NCBI GenBank assembly: GCA_963777095.1
Contig: CAVZOY010000006.1
Span: forward strand, 1,488,001-1,552,000
From: CAVZOY01 sp963777095
GTDB taxonomy: Bacteria > Actinomycetota > Actinomycetes > Mycobacteriales > Geodermatophilaceae
DNA: 64,000 nucleotides
Direction: 5' to 3'
The notes under the pieces are model-generated. The model had not been told where the DNA came from, did not search any database, and was given only the letters and a program-made list of their open reading frames with translations. A program made the translations under genes and the position numbers. Below, in pieces: positions 60,425 through 64,000 of the stretch; position 1 is the stretch's first letter, and each line of letters starts with the position of its first letter.

Positions 60425-62334
60425 ATGGACACCGTTCCCGCTGAGGGACTCTTCGCCGCCTCCTGGCTGCTGATCGCGCTGCCGCTCGCCGGCGCCGCCG
60501 TGCTGCTGCTGGGCGGCCGCCGCACCGACCGCTGGGGTCACCTGCTCGGCTGCGCCACCGTCGTCGCCGCCTTCGTGCTCGGCCTGGTGCTGACGATCGA
60601 CCTGGCCTCGGCGGAGTCGAAGTCGATCGAGCGCCGACCTCTTCACCTTCATCTCCACCGGGTCGCTCGACGTCAGCGCCGGGCTGCTGGTCGATCCGCT
60701 GTCGATGAGCTTCGTGCTGCTGATCACCGGTGTGGGCTCGCTGATCCACATCTACTCGATCGGCTACATGGCGCACGACGCCGGCCGCCGGCGGTTCTTC
60801 GCCTACCTCAACCTGTTCGTCGCGGCGATGCTGCTGCTCGTCCTCGGCAACAGCTACGTGGCGCTCTACGTCGGCTGGGAGGGCGTCGGTCTGGCGTCCT
60901 ACCTGCTGATCGCCTTCTGGTACCGCCGCCCGGCGGCGGCGACCGCCGCCAAGAAGGCGTTCATCATGAACCGGGTCGGCGACGTCGGCCTGGCGCTGGC
61001 GATCTTCCTGATGTTCGCCCAGCTCGGGACGACGTCCTTCGAGGGCGTCTTCGGCGGCGTCGGCACGCTGGCCGGCGGCACGATCACCGCGATCGGCCTG
61101 CTGCTCCTGCTCGGCGCGTGCGGCAAGTCGGGCCAGTTCCCGCTGCAGGCGTGGCTGCCCGACGCCATGGAGGGCCCGACGCCGGTCTCGGCGCTGATCC
61201 ACGCGGCGACCATGGTCACCGCCGGCGTCTACCTGATCGCCCGCTCCGCGCCGATCTACGACCTGCACCGAGACCGCGCGCGCCGTCGTCCTGGCGGTCG
61301 GGGCGATCACGCTGCTCATCGGCGCGATCGCCGGCTGCGCCTACGACGACATCAAGAAGGTGCTGGCCTACTCGACGGTCAGCCAGATCGGCTACATGTT
61401 CCTGGCCGTCGGGCTCGGCCCGGTCGGCTACGTCGCCGGCCTCGCCCACCTCTTCACGCGCACGGCTTCTTCAAGGCCGGGCTGTTCCTCGGCGCCGGGT
61501 CGGTCATGCACGCCATGGACGACCAGGTGGACATGCGCCGCTTCGGCGCCCTCTGGCGCAAGCTGCCCATCACCTTCGTCACCTTCGGCCTCGGTTACCT
61601 GGCGCTGATCGGCTTCCCGTTCCTGTCGGGCTACTTCACCAAGGACGCGATCATCGAGGCGGCGCTCGACCGGGGCGACGTCTGGGGCTACGTCCTCGGC
61701 GGGGTCGCGCATCCTCGGCGCCGGCCTGACCGCCTTCTACATGACCCGGCTGATGCTGATGACCTTCTTCGGCCGGGCGCGGTGGACGGACGGCCAGCAC
61801 CCGCACGAGTCGCCGCCGGTCATGACCGTGCCGATGATCGTGCTGGCCGTCGGCTCGGTGTTCGCCGGTTTCCTCCTGGTCTCGGTGTTCCCGCTCTCCG
61901 ACTGGCTGACCCCGGTGTTCGGCGAGCCGGAGGAGGCCGAGCACGTCATCGCGCCGGCCACCATCGGCCTGGCCGTGACGGTGGTCATGGCGTTCGGTGT
62001 CGCGCTCGCCTGGCTGTTCGTCGGCCGGCGCGAGGTGCCGCTGACCGCGCCGGCGCGGGTGTCCCCGGTGACCCGCGCGGCGCGGCACGCCCTCTACGCC
62101 GACACCGTCAACGAGTCGCTGTTCATGCGGCCCGGCCAGTGGCTCACGCGGGCGCTGGTGTTCGTCGACAACCGCGGCGTCGACGGCGCGGTCAACGGCC
62201 TCGCGGCCGGCCTGGGCGGATCGTCGTCCCGGCTGGGTCGCGCGCAGACCGGCTTCGTGCGCAGCTACGCGCTCGGCATGCTCGGCGGCGCGGTCGTCGT
62301 GGCCGGTGCCCTGCTGGCGGTGACGACCGGATGA
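60425..62334 (+). CDS. nuoL: NADH-quinone oxidoreductase subunit L (four frameshifts in the record)
   Basis: Antiporter-like proton-pumping subunit. 'LYVGWEGVGLASYLLIAFWYRRP', 'RVGDVGLALAIFLMF', 'FPLQAWLPDAMEGPTPVSALIHAATMVTAGVYLIAR' and 'HGFFKAGLFLGAGSVMHAM' are conserved. Breaks: extra C at 60634-60635, extra C at 61266, two extra bases at 61457-61460 (ACGCGCACGG for ACGCACGG), extra C at 61710. Removing these five bases gives one 634-residue protein ending at 62334. Confidence 0.94.
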
Positions 62335-62386
62335 CCGGCCGCACGGCACCCGACCGAACTCCGACGAACCCGAAGGCGGCCCGACG

Positions 62387-64000
62387 GTGAGCGCGTCCCT
62401 GTACCTGGTGGCGATGATCGCGATCCCCGCGATCGGCGCGGCCGTCACCGCGGCGCTGCCCCGCGGACGCGAGGAGCTGGCCCGGCAGCTGGCGCTCGGC
62501 GTCAGCCTGGTCGTGCTCGTCCTCGCCGTCCTCTCGACGCTCGCCTTCGATCCCGACGGCGAGCGCTTCCAGCTGACCTCCTCGGTGTCCTGGATCCCCG
62601 ACTTCGGCACCGAGTTCGCCCTCGGCGTCGACGGCATCGCGCTGGTGATGCTGCTGATGATCGGCATCCTGGTGCCGGTCGTCGTGGGCGCCTCGTGGTA
62701 CGAGGTGGCGCCGGGCGGCAAGTCGATGAAGACGTTCTTCGCCTGGTTGCTGCTGCTCGAGGCGTTCATGGTCGGGGTCTTCGCGGCCACCGACGTGTTC
62801 CTGTTCTACGTCTTCTTCGAGGCGATGCTCGTCCCGATGTACTTCATCATCGGGAGCTTCGGCGGCCCGCGCCGGCAGTACGCCGCGGTGAAGTTCTTCC
62901 TCTACAGCCTGGTCGGCGGGCTCATCATGCTGGCGGCCGTCATCGGCCTGTACGTGGTCAGCAGCAGCGAGCTGGGGCAGGGCACCTTCGCCTTCGACGC
63001 GCTGCGCGAGCTGTCGATCGACCCCGGCGTCCAGAAGCTGCTGTTCCTCGGCTTCTTCATCGCCTTCGCCATCAAGGCGCCGCTGGTGCCGTTGCACACC
63101 TGGCTGCCCGACTCCGGTGCCGAGGCGCCGATCGGCGGTGCGGTGATCCTCGTCGGCGTCCTGGACAAGGTCGGCACGTTCGGCTTCCTGCGCTACTGCC
63201 TGCCGCTGTTCCCCGACGCCAGCCGCGACCTGGCGCCGTTCGTGCTGGTGCTGTCGGTGGTCGGCATCCTCTACGCCGCGCTGCTGGCGATGGGGCAGAG
63301 CGACATGAAGCGGCTGGTGGCCTACACGTCGATCTCGCACTTCGGCTTCATCGCGCTCGGCATCTTCGCGTTCACCACCGAGGCCGCGACCGGGGCGGTG
63401 CTGTACATGTTCAACCACGGCATCGCGACGGGGCTGCTGTTCGTCGTCGTCGGGATGCTGATCGCCCGTGGCGGCTCCCGGCAGATCGGCGACTACGGCG
63501 GCGTCGCGAGCAGGGCGCCGGTGCTCGCCGGGGTCTTCCTCATCGCGGGCCTGGCCTCGCTCGCCCTGCCCGGCACCAACAGCTTCGTCAGCGAGTTCCT
63601 CGTGCTCATCGGGTCGTTCCCGACTGTGCCCGTCTACACGATCATCGCCACCGTCGGCATCATCCTGGCCGCGCTCTACATCCTGCTGATGTACCAGCGG
63701 ACGATGCACGGCCCGCCCGGTGGTCTGCTGCTGGCGTCCGACGTCGTCGACGACGAGCAGGCGCCCGTCGCCACCGGTGGCGCCACGGCCGCCACCGCCA
63801 CGGTGACCGAGGCCCGGCCGCGGTCCGCCGGGCGGTTCCATGACCTCGACCGGCGCGAGCTGGCCGTCGTCGCACCGCTGGTCGCGCTGATCCTCGTGCT
63901 GGGCTTCTACCCGCAGCCGCTGCTGAACCTGATCGAGCCCGCCGTCGTCGCCACGATGCAGGACGTCGGCGATCTCGACCGATACCCCGGAGGGGACCGA
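62387..64000 (+). CDS. nuoM: NADH-quinone oxidoreductase subunit M, 3' end beyond the window
   Basis: GTG 62387; 538 codons are open to the window's last base. 'LFYVFFEAMLVPMYFIIG' has the key Glu, 'IKAPLVPLHTWLPDSGAEAPIGGAVILVGVLDKVGTFGFLR' the proton channel, and 'ALPGTNSFVSEFLVLIGSF' the later helices. Between 'MYQRTMHG' and 'LDRREL' is an Ala/Thr-rich loop of about 45 residues, longer than usual. NuoN should follow outside the window. Confidence 0.95.
   Translation, partial: MSASLYLVAMIAIPAIGAAVTAALPRGREELARQLALGVSLVVLVLAVLSTLAFDPDGERFQLTSSVSWIPDFGTEFALGVDGIALVMLLMIGILVPVVVGASWYEVAPGGKSMKTFFAWLLLLEAFMVGVFAATDVFLFYVFFEAMLVPMYFIIGSFGGPRRQYAAVKFFLYSLVGGLIMLAAVIGLYVVSSSELGQGTFAFDALRELSIDPGVQKLLFLGFFIAFAIKAPLVPLHTWLPDSGAEAPIGGAVILVGVLDKVGTFGFLRYCLPLFPDASRDLAPFVLVLSVVGILYAALLAMGQSDMKRLVAYTSISHFGFIALGIFAFTTEAATGAVLYMFNHGIATGLLFVVVGMLIARGGSRQIGDYGGVASRAPVLAGVFLIAGLASLALPGTNSFVSEFLVLIGSFPTVPVYTIIATVGIILAALYILLMYQRTMHGPPGGLLLASDVVDDEQAPVATGGATAATATVTEARPRSAGRFHDLDRRELAVVAPLVALILVLGFYPQPLLNLIEPAVVATMQDVGDLDRYPGGDR

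Overview
This 64 kb window is very GC-rich, dense chromosomal DNA from an actinobacterium. It has mycothiol synthesis (mshA), a SenX3/RegX3 system, a 32-residue bS22 ribosomal gene, a rex-hem operon, menaquinone genes and a 14-subunit-type nuo operon. Gene order from murB to the menaquinone genes closely follows Mycobacterium tuberculosis Rv0482-Rv0561c (recalled, not searched). Protein style suggests Geodermatophilaceae (Blastococcus/Geodermatophilus/Modestobacter); that family-level call is an inference. I saw no mobile element, CRISPR array, rRNA or tRNA.

Layout. 0-3.8 kb: a polyamine-synthase-like fragment, an alpha/beta hydrolase, a methyltransferase, murB and a short-chain dehydrogenase. 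3.8-10 kb: mshA, a YbjN-like protein, gpmA, then phoU divergent from senX3-regX3 with a PHO box between them. 10-16 kb: a GlxA-type regulator, a cysteine-rich protein, a Ppx/GppA phosphatase, a DJ-1 protein, a proline-dehydrogenase-like gene and proC. 16-25.5 kb: an HTH gene, bS22, an epimerase, an acyltransferase, a HAD phosphatase, a sigma factor with a DUF5667 partner, an acyl-CoA ligase and a glutaredoxin. 25.6-33.8 kb: rex-hemA-hemC-hemD-hemB-(membrane protein)-hemL-phosphatase. 33.8-37.8 kb: System II cytochrome c maturation (tlpA, ccdA, resB, ccsB). 39-47 kb: menaquinone synthesis (menA, menE, menC, menD, menF, menG). 47.7-64 kb: a menJ-like reductase and nuoA to nuoM, running off the right edge inside nuoM.

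The right half is one respiratory programme: haem, cytochrome c maturation, menaquinone and complex I. Two Rex-type operators connect it to NADH/NAD+ balance. One (25652-25669) precedes rex-hem; the other (47711-47728, the core of a 32-bp palindrome) precedes menJ-nuo. At least thirteen genes appear to start from leaderless promoters, with a TANNNT-like box 6-8 nt before the start codon.

The record carries many small insertions. About 16 otherwise conserved genes are broken by +1 (sometimes +2) bases that restore a family-typical protein when removed. I annotate these as single genes; they look like sequence errors, not biology. The most interesting undescribed locus is at 44130-44612: four exactly 11-nt-phased xTGCGG repeats, a leader with two strong hairpins (the second covering the ribosome binding site), and a small secreted two-cysteine protein.
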